Both the position numbers and the translations under genes were made by a program. From Symbiodinium natans (Eukaryota > Sar > Dinophyceae > Suessiales > Symbiodiniaceae), in assembly GCA_905221605.1 (NCBI GenBank), contig CAJNDS010000845.1:1-59806 (forward strand): a DNA stretch of 59,806 bases, read 5' to 3'. How positions within the stretch are numbered: position 1 is the first letter of the stretch; every line of letters begins with the position of its first letter. The notes under the pieces are model-generated. The model did no database searches. It had not been told where the DNA came from and saw only the letters and a program-made list of their open reading frames with translations. Shown here piece after piece: positions 21,244-30,791 of this stretch.

Positions 21244-22795
21244 CCTGAGCATGGGCTTTGCCCAGGTGGCCTGCCATAGCTCACCATCGGCTTGCCCTGC
21301 ACTTCCAGAGTCTTCTTCGTTGCATTGGTGATGTGCGCGGAGAAGATGCGTTTGCCAGAGATCTGCTGGTGGAGGTCCTCTCCTCCTTAGGAGCCCAGGA
21401 GCCATATTCAAATAAGGGCCTTGTGTTTTGGTTGGTTACTTTGTAAGGGAAACGAGAACCAAAAAAGAGTAAGGGGTACCATTGAGCTACCAAGCCTCGT
21501 TTAGCAATGAAATCTCCCACCTTCTCGAGCAAGTTCATCGGAGTGACGCACAAGGCATGGCCACAACCCGCCAATCTGGGAAGGCAGGCATGTGCAGCTT
21601 GCTCAGTGAGACCTGCAGACTCCTATGCGTTTGTAAATGTAGATGCCAATGTCAGTCAGCAATGCACATGCAAGCGGCCATGGGTGTGCTTTGAATGGGT
21701 GCTCCGATTTATGTGAGCAACCCGTATGTGAGTATTTTGCTTGTCAGACTTGTCAGTCCATCTCCACCCCAGCTGAATGAGCGGCAGGTCAAGTGAAAGG
21801 ACGTCAGACAAAGCAGACAAAGCATCTACAGATCTGGCAGGTTTCTGCAATTCAGCCATTCCCTCAAGCATGTTCAATTGTGCAGCATTTTGCTCTCGCG
21901 CAGTGTGACGAGCCGTGCCATACCATGCCCCATACCCCCCTTCTTGCCGGAACGTCATCAACTTCCTGGCACTCCCCGTATCTCCCCGTGCCCCTCAGCG
22001 CAGGATGGTGAGCACTCAATTTTAGTGCTTCTGAGTTTTCACATTTCGCTTGGACATTCGCTTGAGCTGACATGCCGGTGAAATGTCTAGTCCTCGGGTG
22101 GCATCTCACGACAAAGCAAGCAACATGCACTACAGCACCGTCGAGCTACTTGAACAATCACGTGCACTGAGAACGCCACCCTCACAAAACAGTCGCCTCC
22201 GTTGGCAACTTAAGGCAACATGGCGAATGCATAGCGAATGCAGTCAAAGGCCAAATTGTCAGCGGAAGATAGCGAAAGCATTGCTGGCAGCTGAGTCGCA
22301 TGTGACTCCATGATCTTCTGTCGAGCCTCTTGCACACAGCCGTTGCACGTGTTGAGGTTCTGGAGCCTGAGATCATGTCATGACCCGCGTGCAACCTCGA
22401 CATGCCAAAAAAGCAATGCGCAGCACATATCAGCACATGTTCAACTTTTTGCCGCTGAGGCGAGAGCAATGTTTGAGCATCTGCTTCCTCCAGGTGAGGA
22501 AGACATGTTTCACATCAGCACCCGGCAACAAAAATGCAATCTTGACGTCTCTTGACCCCTAAACCCAAAACACTAAACCCTAAACCCTATACCCGATGCC
22601 TTCTTTGGGAGCAGGCCACTGGCCAGGACTTCCCAGGAGCCCGCGAACTCCATGAACGGCCCTTCAAGGCAAAGCCTTTGAGCTTCAGCCAAGGCTTTCC
22701 TAAGTGCAGCACAAGTTGTGGGCAAATTCGGCACATTTGTGCAGGTCGCTTGGCTCCTTCGGACCCACGTACTTCATGTGTGCCAGCAGAAGCGA
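21244..22795 (-). CDS. Hypothetical gene in several small exons
   Basis: Minus-strand segments with good protein texture occur in series: about 22790-22715 (MKYVGPKEPSDLHKCAEFA), 22710-22598 (LRKALAEAQRLCLEGPFMEF, then VLASGLLPKKAS), 22362-22215 (CNGCVQEARQKIMESHATQL, then LSSADNLAFDCIRYAFAM), about 22000-21905 (GTGRYGECQEVDDVPARRGV), 21890-21744 (LNMLEGMAELQKPARSVDAL) and 21385-21244 (ISGKRIFSAHITNATKKTLE). Two of them end at a GT donor that passes directly into telomere-type sequence (GG/GTATAGGGTTTAGGG near 22598; CAGG/GTTAGGG near 21244). The exon junctions are not proven and more than one gene could be involved. No known domain. Confidence 0.45.
22555..22590. repeat. Interstitial telomere-type array (CCCTAAA on plus)
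   Basis: Four degenerate units; in the minus sense it follows a GT donor without a gap. Confidence 0.9.
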
Positions 22796-22992
22796 CAAAG
22801 CAACAAGATGTAACGAGGCTGACGACTAGAAAACAATGCAAGTGATCAACCAGCGTGTTCCTGATACATACCAAGCTCTGCCGAGCCTGTGTATAACGTG
22901 GAGAATTCGTTTTGGGGCTTTTGGGAATGAGCCTTGACGCCTTTTTGAGTCTAATTGCGAATGGGCGATGACGGAGGTCATTCGCCTGGCCG

Positions 22993-24030
22993 TCATCGGC
23001 GCAACACCGGCCTGGGTAAGGTCGCCAAATGGCGCTGGAAGTCGACCATCGTCTGGTTGCTCAAGATCTCCCCTTGACATCTGGCAGTTCGCGTGGTTTG
23101 CGGCCACAGCAGCTTGTCCAGCTCCCGGTTGCGGCGGGTGGCCTTTGCCACCTGCTGGAAGTCCTGAGGCCTGAGTGTGGTGGTGCAGGCCAAGGACTTT
23201 CCCATCTTGGCAACTGCTGACTCCGTGGCAAGCTTGAGGAGCTCCTGGTTCCGAGCCTCCTCATGGGCCAGGCTCTCAGAAAGCTCATCACGGAGGCGAC
23301 TTTCAGCCTGCATCTGGCTCTGCAGTTCCACGCACTCTTTCTCAAACTGCACGGGGTAGGCTACAAAGACCTTCAGGAAGCGATCCACTGAATGTCGGCA
23401 CACAGGGCAGGCAGACAAGTTCACCAAACACCCTTCGCAAACGCACTGATGTCCGCAGGGTACAGCCACCCTGTCTGCATTCGGTTCAAGGCATACAGCA
23501 CAAAGGCTCTTGCTCAAGGCGGTCCAGTCAGGGAAAGGTTCCGTCACATCTGCCACCACAAGCTCAGATGCCTCGTGCTCACGGGTCTCAGCCAGGTCTC
23601 TTCGAGCTTCAACTTCACATGCTTGTCCGGCAGTCTGAGCTGCCTCCCTTGCCTCTACATCCATCGCTTCTGAGCATTCCTCTGCCGGGAGTTCTTCAAT
23701 CGCAGCACATGCAAGTTGCGACTGCTCATAGCGCTTGTGCAACTCCTGCAACTCTTGCAGTTGGCCCCTGAAGGACCGCAGCTCCTGAGCTGTGCGGTCT
23801 GCGGTCGTCTGCAGTACTTCCAGATCAGATCGCGCTGCCTGCAGCTCAGCCAAGCTGTGCTGCAATAGCAGCTTCCTGTCTTCCGGTTCATGGCAGAAGT
23901 GATCCAACATGCAGCTGGCACACGAGGCATCACTCGCAGAGACTTCCTCAGGTGCTTCCACTTCTACATCCCAATAGCGGCTGCAATGGCCCCCCATTTG
24001 CAAGCAGCGCCCGGCCACGAGGACTGCACT
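22993..24030 (-). CDS. RING-type E3 ubiquitin ligase with coiled coils
   Basis: A 341-codon open frame. The N-terminal third is an acidic coiled coil (LQHSLAELQAARSDLEVLQ, then RGQLQELQELHKRYEQSQL). A C3HC4 RING follows (CAVCLEPNADRVAVPCGHQC, then VCEGC and CPVC, about 23500-23390). A second coiled coil (ESRLRDELSESLAHEEARNQ) and a basic tail complete it. RING domains recruit E2 enzymes and transfer ubiquitin; the coiled coils suggest oligomerisation or substrate binding. The frame opens at a GTG preceded by a TAG nine codons upstream, and GTGCAG lies at the edge, so this is a 3' exon whose start is further upstream. It ends in VLRR and TGA. The exon at 24094-24418 is a likely upstream partner. 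Confidence 0.8.
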   Translation of the reverse strand, partial: SAVLVAGRCLQMGGHCSRYWDVEVEAPEEVSASDASCASCMLDHFCHEPEDRKLLLQHSLAELQAARSDLEVLQTTADRTAQELRSFRGQLQELQELHKRYEQSQLACAAIEELPAEECSEAMDVEAREAAQTAGQACEVEARRDLAETREHEASELVVADVTEPFPDWTALSKSLCAVCLEPNADRVAVPCGHQCVCEGCLVNLSACPVCRHSVDRFLKVFVAYPVQFEKECVELQSQMQAESRLRDELSESLAHEEARNQELLKLATESAVAKMGKSLACTTTLRPQDFQQVAKATRRNRELDKLLWPQTTRTARCQGEILSNQTMVDFQRHLATLPRPVLRR

Positions 24031-24037
24031 TTCTGAG

Positions 24038-24418
24038 TCACACTAGGCACGTAGCATGATCTACATTGACAAACTGCCTACAAGATGTTCCGTAAACATA
24101 CTCATGCTTGACAACCTTAGATACCCTCGGAACTTGATCCAGAATTCGTTCGGCAATTGCATCAGGTCCCACACATCCCGGCACCGAACTCGGCCCACAT
24201 GTAAAAGTCTTGCAAGCCTTGCCCGGAATCAACCTTTCATCCACGTTATCTACTTTGCGCCAGAGCGTCACATCCACGTCCATTGTGGTCAAAGGTCTGC
24301 GACGCAAACTTCGCGCAGCTTTCCTTGGCGTGACCAGCGCCACGTCCGCTCCATCTGGTGTCCCTCCTGCTGAGACGAAAATCACACAAGCGGCGATTGT
24401 GATTGCAATCAACTGCAC
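24038..24418 (-). CDS. Hypothetical exon upstream of the RING gene
   Basis: Minus segment of up to 126 codons. The confident part starts after an AG at about 24375 (GADVALVTPRKAARSLRRRP, TMDVDVTLWRKVDNVDERLI, KTFTCGPSSVPGC, IAERILDQVPR). The hydrophobic start (QLIAITIAACVIFVSAG) resembles a signal peptide but lacks an ATG and may be intron. It ends 20 bases before the RING exon opens, in the same direction, so a short intron within 24095-24028 could join them. No known family. Confidence 0.5.
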   Translation of the reverse strand: MQLIAITIAACVIFVSAGGTPDGADVALVTPRKAARSLRRRPLTTMDVDVTLWRKVDNVDERLIPGKACKTFTCGPSSVPGCVGPDAIAERILDQVPRVSKVVKHEYVYGTSCRQFVNVDHATCLV

Positions 24419-24439
24419 AAGCTATTGTGGCCTGTGACT

Positions 24440-25180
24440 TCATCGGCCTTCACCTGTCAACGAGTCGAAAAAACCCCCTCCCAAGCAACCAAACATATCA
24501 TGTCGGCGTAGGAGCGCAACCAATTCAAGCACAGGACATGTACGAACAGCATAGAAGCTCTGTCATACCTTTCTTCGGGGCACCGAACGCTTCAGGTGAT
24601 GTCAAGTCGCAAAAATGTCAGGGAATGTGGACTGTGGTGGGAGCACGAGGAGCGTGCGCACGAAGTACGGTCCTAGGCCAGACAAAAAACAGTCACGCTG
24701 TGCGGAGGTGTGACGTGCAGAGGATGGGAGACGAAGACATCCTCTCAGTTGGACCCAATTGCCCAATTTCGAGCCGAAAGAATTGCACTGGAGCTTGCGC
24801 ACGGGACGAGACTGAGGCAGATGTGATTTCGAAACAGCGCATTCTGAAGTGCAAACCTCCTTAAGATGGATGCGCGAAGTGGACCTGTCCCGAGAGGCAG
24901 GAAAGAACGCCCCTCCCATGCTCCACAACATGGGCGAAAATGGGCGAAAGTGTTAATTAAACATCACACACGGAGTTGCGCACGGGACAGTTGTGCGAGC
25001 AAGACGCGGCGAAGTGCGAATGCCCACTAGAGCTGAGACAAACAAATCTGGAGCCTTGCAAGCGGAGTTTGAATCCCGCGGTTGACCCTGCCCCCTTCCC
25101 AGCACGTGAAGTCACGGCTTCTTGTAGAATTCTCTACAAAGATTTCGGGCCGAGGGGGGTGATCTTCCGTTAACGCACGC
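24440..25180. other. No supported gene
   Basis: Overlapping weak open frames on both strands, no domain, no repeat of note. Confidence 0.35.
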
Positions 25181-25183
25181 GTC

Positions 25184-25278
25184 CTATAGTGCACTCTGCT
25201 TGGTGAATGAAGGAACTTCGAGGCTAATATAGGCTACTCGCATGTCGAAAGCAGCCCCTTTTGCAACTGGACTCCTTG
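25184..25278 (-). CDS. Possible terminal exon next to the 25.3 kb telomere array
   Basis: About 30 codons reading RSPVAKGAAFDMRVAYISLE, then a TAG at 25184-25186. Its 5' edge is a pyrimidine-rich CATCCTGGCAG acceptor that starts immediately after the array (minus-sense TTTAGGGGCTGCATCC...). Support is limited to texture and acceptor. Confidence 0.4.
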
Positions 25279-25293
25279 CTGCCAGGATGCAGC

Positions 25294-25356
25294 CCCTAAA
25301 CCCTAAACCCTAAACCCTAAACCCTAAACCCTAAACCCTAAACCCTAAACCCTAAA
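25294..25356. repeat. Interstitial telomere-type array, nine CCCTAAA
   Basis: Perfect tandem CCCTAAA on plus. In the minus sense it ends 16 bases before the candidate acceptor at 25279. Confidence 0.97.
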
Positions 25357-25410
25357 GCCTTGGAAGTTGTGTCGTGCTCCATTAGGTCCCGCCGCCCCTC
25401 ATGAACTCAA

Positions 25411-25526
25411 CTTACTGCTGGTTAGTAGGGAATGAGGGAACAAGGTACCCTGTGTATTTCCCTTAAAGGGTATATCAAAGGGATATAGGGTACCTCATCC
25501 CCTCATTCCCTACCAACCAACAGTAA
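25411..25526. mobile_element. MITE-like inverted repeat (CTTACTGTTGGTTGGTAGGG family)
   Basis: 116 bp nearly palindromic: arms CTTACTGCTGGTTAGTAGGG (from 25411) and, reverse-complemented, CTTACTGTTGGTTGGTAGGG (to 25526), each continuing AATGAGGG...GGTACCCT. The centre is ATATCAAAGGGATAT. No clear target duplication. It overlaps the 3' end of the ubiquitin-like gene and would supply its last eight codons and stop. Confidence 0.75.
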
Positions 25527-25870
25527 GACAATGCAGCTGGCGGCCTTTCTCCGCTTGACGCTTACGATGGAGGCAAGGTCGGCATGATAGTCTGCCAGCT
25601 TCTTGCCGTTCATTAGGTGCACGCCATCCAGCAGAACCTGCACCATTGTTGGGGTACTATTGAAAGTTCTCACTTTTGTTCCTTACTAGGTTTAATAAAA
25701 GTATGCATAGAAATGTGTAAAACGATTTTCAACAATGACCCAGGGACAGAGGTGGGCGTGAACCCGAGCGTGTTCTGTATGGCAAACTTGACAGACTCGA
25801 TCGTATCGCTGCTGTGGACGGCAAGGTCGCGCTTCTTGCCGAGGTACTGAAGCTTCAGCTTGAGTGCCAT
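25503..25870 (-). CDS. Ubiquitin-like domain protein, two exons
   Basis: Exon 1 begins at an ATG (25870-25868): MALKLKLQYLGKKRDLAV, then HSSDTIESVKFAIQNTLGF. This matches beta-1/beta-2 and the SDTIENVK helix of ubiquitin. Exon 2 starts after GTGCAG at 25637 (VLLDGVHLMNGKKLADYHAD, then LASIVSVKRR), matching the ubiquitin LIFAGKQLEDGRTLSDY strand. The intron is about 110-120 bp; possible GT donors lie at about 25747 (phase 0) and 25739. The open frame ends inside a MITE arm (TGA at 25503-25505), so the real end may be a donor before it. There is no C-terminal GG, so this is a UBL domain rather than a conjugated modifier. Such domains often mark proteasome shuttles or splicing proteins. Confidence 0.72.
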
Positions 25871-26450
25871 ACCTGATGAAACGTCAAGACTGGATCGATA
25901 CCAAAGCAAAAACCATCCCCCCACACGCATCTCGCCATATCTCACAGGCCTCTGAGCCCACCTGCTAAGCACTGGCTAAGCACTGGGACTGTGAGCCCAA
26001 GGCCGACAGTGGCAGATGTCCCTGGTGCACCAAATGTGATGCTTGCAGCCGTCCCTTGCACATCGAATGTTGAGCCATTTGCAGCTCCAAAGTTTCCATG
26101 GCATCGACTGAAGATGAGGCTGTCATGTCTTTAACCGCTCAATTTCTCAATCTCCCGAGGGTCGTATTGCAGTCCCACGCACGACTTCTTGGAAGGACTG
26201 TGCGCTCAGGGCTTCGGTGGTGTACAATTAACATAAGAGAGCTCCTCCGAATCCATCGGAAGGCTGCATGTACGTACAATTACGTACTGCAGGGTACTAC
26301 GAAAGGCAACATCAACGACAAGGCCCAGCGGAGCAACCGCTGAGTCTCTACTGAATCCTACTGAAGCTGCTGCATCACCTGCAGCTGCATAGCCCGGATT
26401 TCTCGCATTAACACCTGGGCCAATGGCTTGCGACTGGGTTTCTTTTTGCT

Positions 26451-29400
26451 TTAACACATGAGCTTAGACTGGAGACTCAAGACGTCGGCACGTGTCATGT
26501 TGCCTGAACTTCCAGCTCGAAGCCAAGCTGCCAGAACATCTAAAGCTTTTGCCGGCCCCCTCAATCTCAGGCAGCCCGAAAGAAACTCATCTGCATCCAG
26601 CGTGCCGTCATCGTCAAGGTCTAAGATCTTGAACACCTCACGCACTCAGACCCCTCGTCGCCCTGCAGTTGCTTGAAAGCTTTTGGACCTGGATGCCAGA
26701 GAGCTAACTCGATAATCCCTGGCCCTGGGCAGTCTCTGGAGCATTCTGTGGCAATTCTTCAGTAGCTGGGATCACCGGGATCAGGCCAGGCAGGCCAGGT
26801 TACGCAATGAGCCTCGGAAATGTCCAAATCAATGGCTTTGAAGAGCTCCTTTCAGCGGGAAGCGAAACGGTCTTGATAAGTCTTGATGCCTCTGACAGTC
26901 AGGAGCACAGGCTGCACAAGCTCCTTCATGTCCTTCGAGTTTATACTTGACTGGAAGTCGTCCCAGGTGATGACGCCGGTGCCGGAGGTTTCCATTCGTC
27001 TCGGGTAGCTCACTCCTACTCTGCCTACCCCAGGAGTCTTGGAAATGATGTGGTGGATTTCTTGGCCAGGCTGCTTGAAGACGCCGCGGACATATTGCAC
27101 CAAGTAGTTGTCCTTGTCCTCCTTTACCCTCTTTACAGCGCTCTCGACGCACACCTCTTGTTGAAGTCTTCCCAAAATGGTGCAAACTTTGGCGGGGGGA
27201 GTTGGTGCTTCCTTGTGAAAGTTAAACAAATCTGAATTACAACAACAGACCTCCAAAGATAACCCTAAAACCCAACCTGAACCCTAGGTGGTTGTAACAA
27301 GTAAGGTCGCGGCCCCTGTAATCACGTTGAGTAAGGCCAGCAATGTGAACGCGATGTAGCAAAACACCACGAGCACTGGCAAGGGCCCGGTATGAGCCTC
27401 AGCGAGAAGGGTTTAGGGTTAAGGGTTTAGGGTTTAAAAACTGGCAAATGTCGAGCTCTACAAACCTGATGTCATGCTTAGCCCCTGAATCGATGCCAAG
27501 GCGCCATCAAGGGGTTCACGGCGACTGCCCAGTCCATCCCACCGGTGATTATTTGCCACAACGTGAGCATGCCTTATTATTAAGCATTCAGAACGCGCGT
27601 CCCGGCCAGATGGCGAACCAGCATGTCAAGAAGCACCTAGGCACAGCAGAAAGGCAGCAGTGCCTCGGGAGAGGGATCCGTAGTATGTCCTTGGTAGAAG
27701 CAGCAGCCGTACGGAGTTGAGAGGCTTCCTCAGCCAAAGGGTCCCTTATGAGCGACCTGGGGCAATGCATGTGCCACTTGATCAGCAATTAACCCAGATA
27801 TACCAACAATTGCAGATATATACCAATTAGGGTAACTGGGACTAAGACTGAGTCCGACGAAGTCATTTCTACTTGAGGCAAGCGTCCCCAGCTGCTCGAA
27901 GCCCTCGTCTGCTATGTCTGTTGCCACGCGGTGGTAGTTGCATGTGTCCACGAGGAAAACTGCCAGCAAGTAAATCCTCGATGGCTACATCTTCGCAGTT
28001 CTAAGCCAACCAGTGAAGGATCAGTAAATTTACAGCTGAGCGGCAGCATCATGAGCACCAACCTCGGTGTTCATTCGCTTGCAAGTCACGGCTGCTGAAG
28101 AAGCAACAACCATCAAACTCCCGAGTGGACAGCTGGAAATGTCTAGAACTCGCAGCTGGTGCATCGAAGTCTCAGTGCTCCCAGCAGAGGCTTCAAGCAG
28201 GTGCTCACGGACCAAATGATGGCTCGCACTTCCCCCAGCATCCTCACGCAGGAGGCGAGTAGTGCAGCTGTCGGATTGGCACATTAGATGCAAACTTTGG
28301 GCAGTCGCAAACAATGATGCGGGGAAGATTGCGGAAGTATGCGGAAGCGATGTGTGTGCAACCAGTATTATTTAAGCCGGACTGGGATGAGGTGGGAAGG
28401 ATGACTCTGGCCAACGCAGGCCATGGCCTGAGCACGCGATAACTCCGCACCTGAGCGAAAGACGTGGTACTGCATGAACAGAGATACTGTGCATTGAGCT
28501 CCGCACGATCCGCACCAGCCTTACCATCCGGATCGACCGCATGATGTTGAGGTTTACGGCGCTGGTCTCGCTGTCTGCCGTGGAGACTGTTACAACGACC
28601 TCTTGGAGTCTAACTTGGGAAATCTTGAAAGGGGGGGGGACTTGGGATGTTCCCCCTTATACTAACAGTCCCTAACAGGGATTCTAATCGGGGGTACTAT
28701 AATCCCTAGTAAGGAGCTGTTAGTACAAGGGGGGAACATCCCAAGGGGGGACTGTCACATGGGCGCTGAGTCTTTCCGAGTCACATCGAGCCACTGCAGT
28801 GCCATGAGCAAGAAGTCAAGCAGGTTGAGGGACCAGGTCGTACCCAGGAAGAAACGCGAAGGATTTGCTGAGATCTTCAGAATCATCTCCAGCGTGAAGA
28901 ATGCACCTGAAATCACGAAACAAGAGTTCGCAGCTAAGCACTGCGTACGTACTGTAGAGCCATACTGTAGAGCCAGAACAGCTTTCAAAGGCACAAAAAG
29001 CCCAGCCAAGCCCAATGAACTCTTCCGGCGTCTGGGCCATCAGGTTGGTAGCCATGATGTTCGTTTCCAGTCCCAAGCAGAAGGCGTTGAAGAGAATCAC
29101 CGCCAGCGTCAGATACTCCATGGGCCACGCGTACACGAGCATCTCGTAGATGTGCCACCAAGATGTGCGAGCTTCCTCATCCTGGTCATGCGAGGATTTC
29201 CTCCTGGTCGTGTCGACATGCTGCACTCTTTGCACGAGTGCGTCCCAGCCGGTGTCTTTGGCATTTTGATGCTTCCGACCCATAACGGCCTTAGAAGGAG
29301 ATCCTTCGTTTTCAGTGCAGAGGTCGGCCTGGACGCTCTGGAAACTCGACCTTCCAACTTCCTTGCTGTGCCCTGCGGGCCCTGCGGGCCCTGCGGGCCC

Positions 29401-29990
29401 TGCGCGCTGAGGCTCGGGATCGGGAGGGTTGGGAGGGTCAGGAGAGGCATTGAGAGCATCCGCCGGCTCATCTGCCACTGACCCTGGGAGTGGGGCACCT
29501 TCTTCACTGGCCTCCAGCACTGGGGCTGGTGCAGGCGCTTCATGCGCAATGGAGGCTTGAGGCACAATCTGCAGTGGAGGGGCTTCGTGCTCAGACCTCT
29601 GAGTCACCCGACTTTTGTCAACAACTGCTCTCCAAATCTCCTTAACACTGGTATGCTGCGATGGCTTGGAGGCTTCCCGAACTGCGGCGGGGCGGATGTG
29701 TCGGTGAGCCCATTCATGGTCATGGTCCTTCTTGCCATCTGTCCCATCTATCATGGCAGTTGCGGCGGCTCGAAGGGTTGGGCCACCATACCTCTGAGAG
29801 CTTAGTACCTCCCGAAGCTGCTCGCATGAGATCTTCGCGGTCTCTTCTGCGAAAGCCTGAAACAGGTCCGGCAACTTCTCCTTGGCGAACTTCTGCAGCT
29901 CACGCTGCAAGTCTGCACAAGTAAGCGCATCACCCAAACGATGTCCCTCCCCGGCCATACCACGAAACAAGGAGTCAAGCTCTTGGGCCT
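26451..29990 (-). CDS. Single-domain voltage-gated cation channel with C-terminal EF-hand, about nine exons
   Basis: Exon a (about 29990-29007): cytosolic N-terminus and S1 (MEYLTLAVILFNAFCLGLE). Exon b (28906-28785): S2 (AFFTLEMILKI) and S3 (LNLLDFLLMALQWLD). Exon c (from 28599): S4 VNLNIMRSIRMVRLVRIVR with five Arg at every third position. Exon d (about 28165-28080): a probable S4-S5 linker. Exon e (27976-27873): IYLLAVFLVDTCNYHR. Exon f (27572-27505): pore TLWQIITGGMDW. Exon g (27397-27314): S6 VLVVFCYIAFTLLALLNVIT. Exon h (from 27154): EDKDNYLVQYV and an EF-like loop GTGVITWDDF. Exon i (about 26640-26451): canonical EF-hand loop DLDDDGTLDADEF. Junctions a/b, b/c, e/f, f/g and g/h are in phase with GC or GT donors. 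It is a 6-TM voltage-gated channel of the Cav/NaChBac/CatSper fold, presumably four subunits per pore. Ion selectivity is unknown. An exon between h and i may be missing. Confidence 0.85.
27256..27286. repeat. Degenerate telomere-type sequence inside a channel intron
   Basis: AACCCTAAAACCCAACCTGAACCCTAGG on plus, within the 159 bp intron between the S6 exon and the post-S6 exon. Confidence 0.6.
27409..27436. repeat. Telomere-type array inside the pore-S6 intron
   Basis: Four TTTAGGG/TTAAGGG units on plus within the 107 bp GC-AG intron (27504-27398) of the channel gene, starting 12 bases from the acceptor. Confidence 0.92.
28642..28744. mobile_element. Full MITE of the TTGGGATG family with perfect 8 bp target duplication
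   Basis: 103 bp; terminal inverted repeats TTGGGATGTTCCCCCTTATA and its complement, then CTAACAG/CTGTTAG. It is flanked on both sides by GGGGGGAC (28634-28641 and 28745-28752). It lies in the intron between the S3 and S4 exons of the channel gene. Confidence 0.92.
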
Positions 29991-30002
29991 GATGTGTGCA
30001 GG

Positions 30003-30112
30003 CGGTACTATATACCTATAGTCGTATATTATTATGATTATGATGATTATTATTACTATTTTAGTTGTTTTGTTTTTTATCAATGTTACTATTATATTAT
30101 GACTATTTTTAT
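30003..30112. repeat. ATT/ATG-rich microsatellite
   Basis: Irregular TATTATGATTATGATGATTA run directly upstream (minus sense) of channel exon a, so probably intronic. Confidence 0.85.
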
Positions 30113-30375
30113 AGGGCAGCTGCAAGGAGCATCAGGGGCTTGTGCAAGCAAGCTGTCTAGCATCGCACTTCACACAGCAGCTGGTGCTGGCCATTTCATC
30201 AACGAACCAGAGGCTACGCTGCTACTTTTCTTATCCTTGACTGGTGACTACTCCGACTTCTCAAGTGAATGCCACATGCAGCCCTTTTTCAGCGTCCTGA
30301 CAAGTCTTGCTGCGTGGACTCTTCACTTCACATCACGGTGCAAGCCTCGGCTGGGGCATCACACATCACAAAGGT

Positions 30376-30492
30376 TTCGAATAATAATCATCATCAAAAT
30401 CATCGTAGTACGAATAAAAATACTAATAATAATAGTAATCATAATAATGGTAATAATAATAATAATAGTAATAGTAATAGTACTCATAATAG
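30376..30492. repeat. AAT/AGT microsatellite
   Basis: AATAATAATAATAGTAATAG-type run; open frames across it (Ile/Asn-rich) are repeat artefacts. The flanks 30113-30375 and 30493-30780 hold no supported exon. Confidence 0.85.
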
Positions 30493-30791
30493 CACACTCC
30501 CACCTTTCGCTGCCAGCTCCTTGCCGCAGCGTGGCTGTGTCTGGAAGGTTGGAATTCTCGCTTCTGTGTCGAGATCCTTTGCCATTGCGTCGCTCTGGAG
30601 TCGTCTGCATCAGCTGCTTCAACCTGCCACCGCTCCGATTAGACGCTCAAGGGAGACGGGGTTTATGAAACCAGGGACCTCGTTGTGATTTTAGGGAGAG
30701 GGCTGACTTATGAAGAGAGCCATAAGAAATGCCGAAAAATGATGTCCACGGTCTAACGTATCATCTTACCACGCTCTACACAAACGCATGC

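Noticed and set aside
28759-29481. 240-codon plus-strand frame opposite the channel gene
   Set aside because: It overlaps S1-S3 channel exons whose homology is clear on minus; its openness is an antisense by-product.
29994-30688. Ile/Tyr/Asn-rich frames
   Set aside because: They are translations of ATT/AAT microsatellites.
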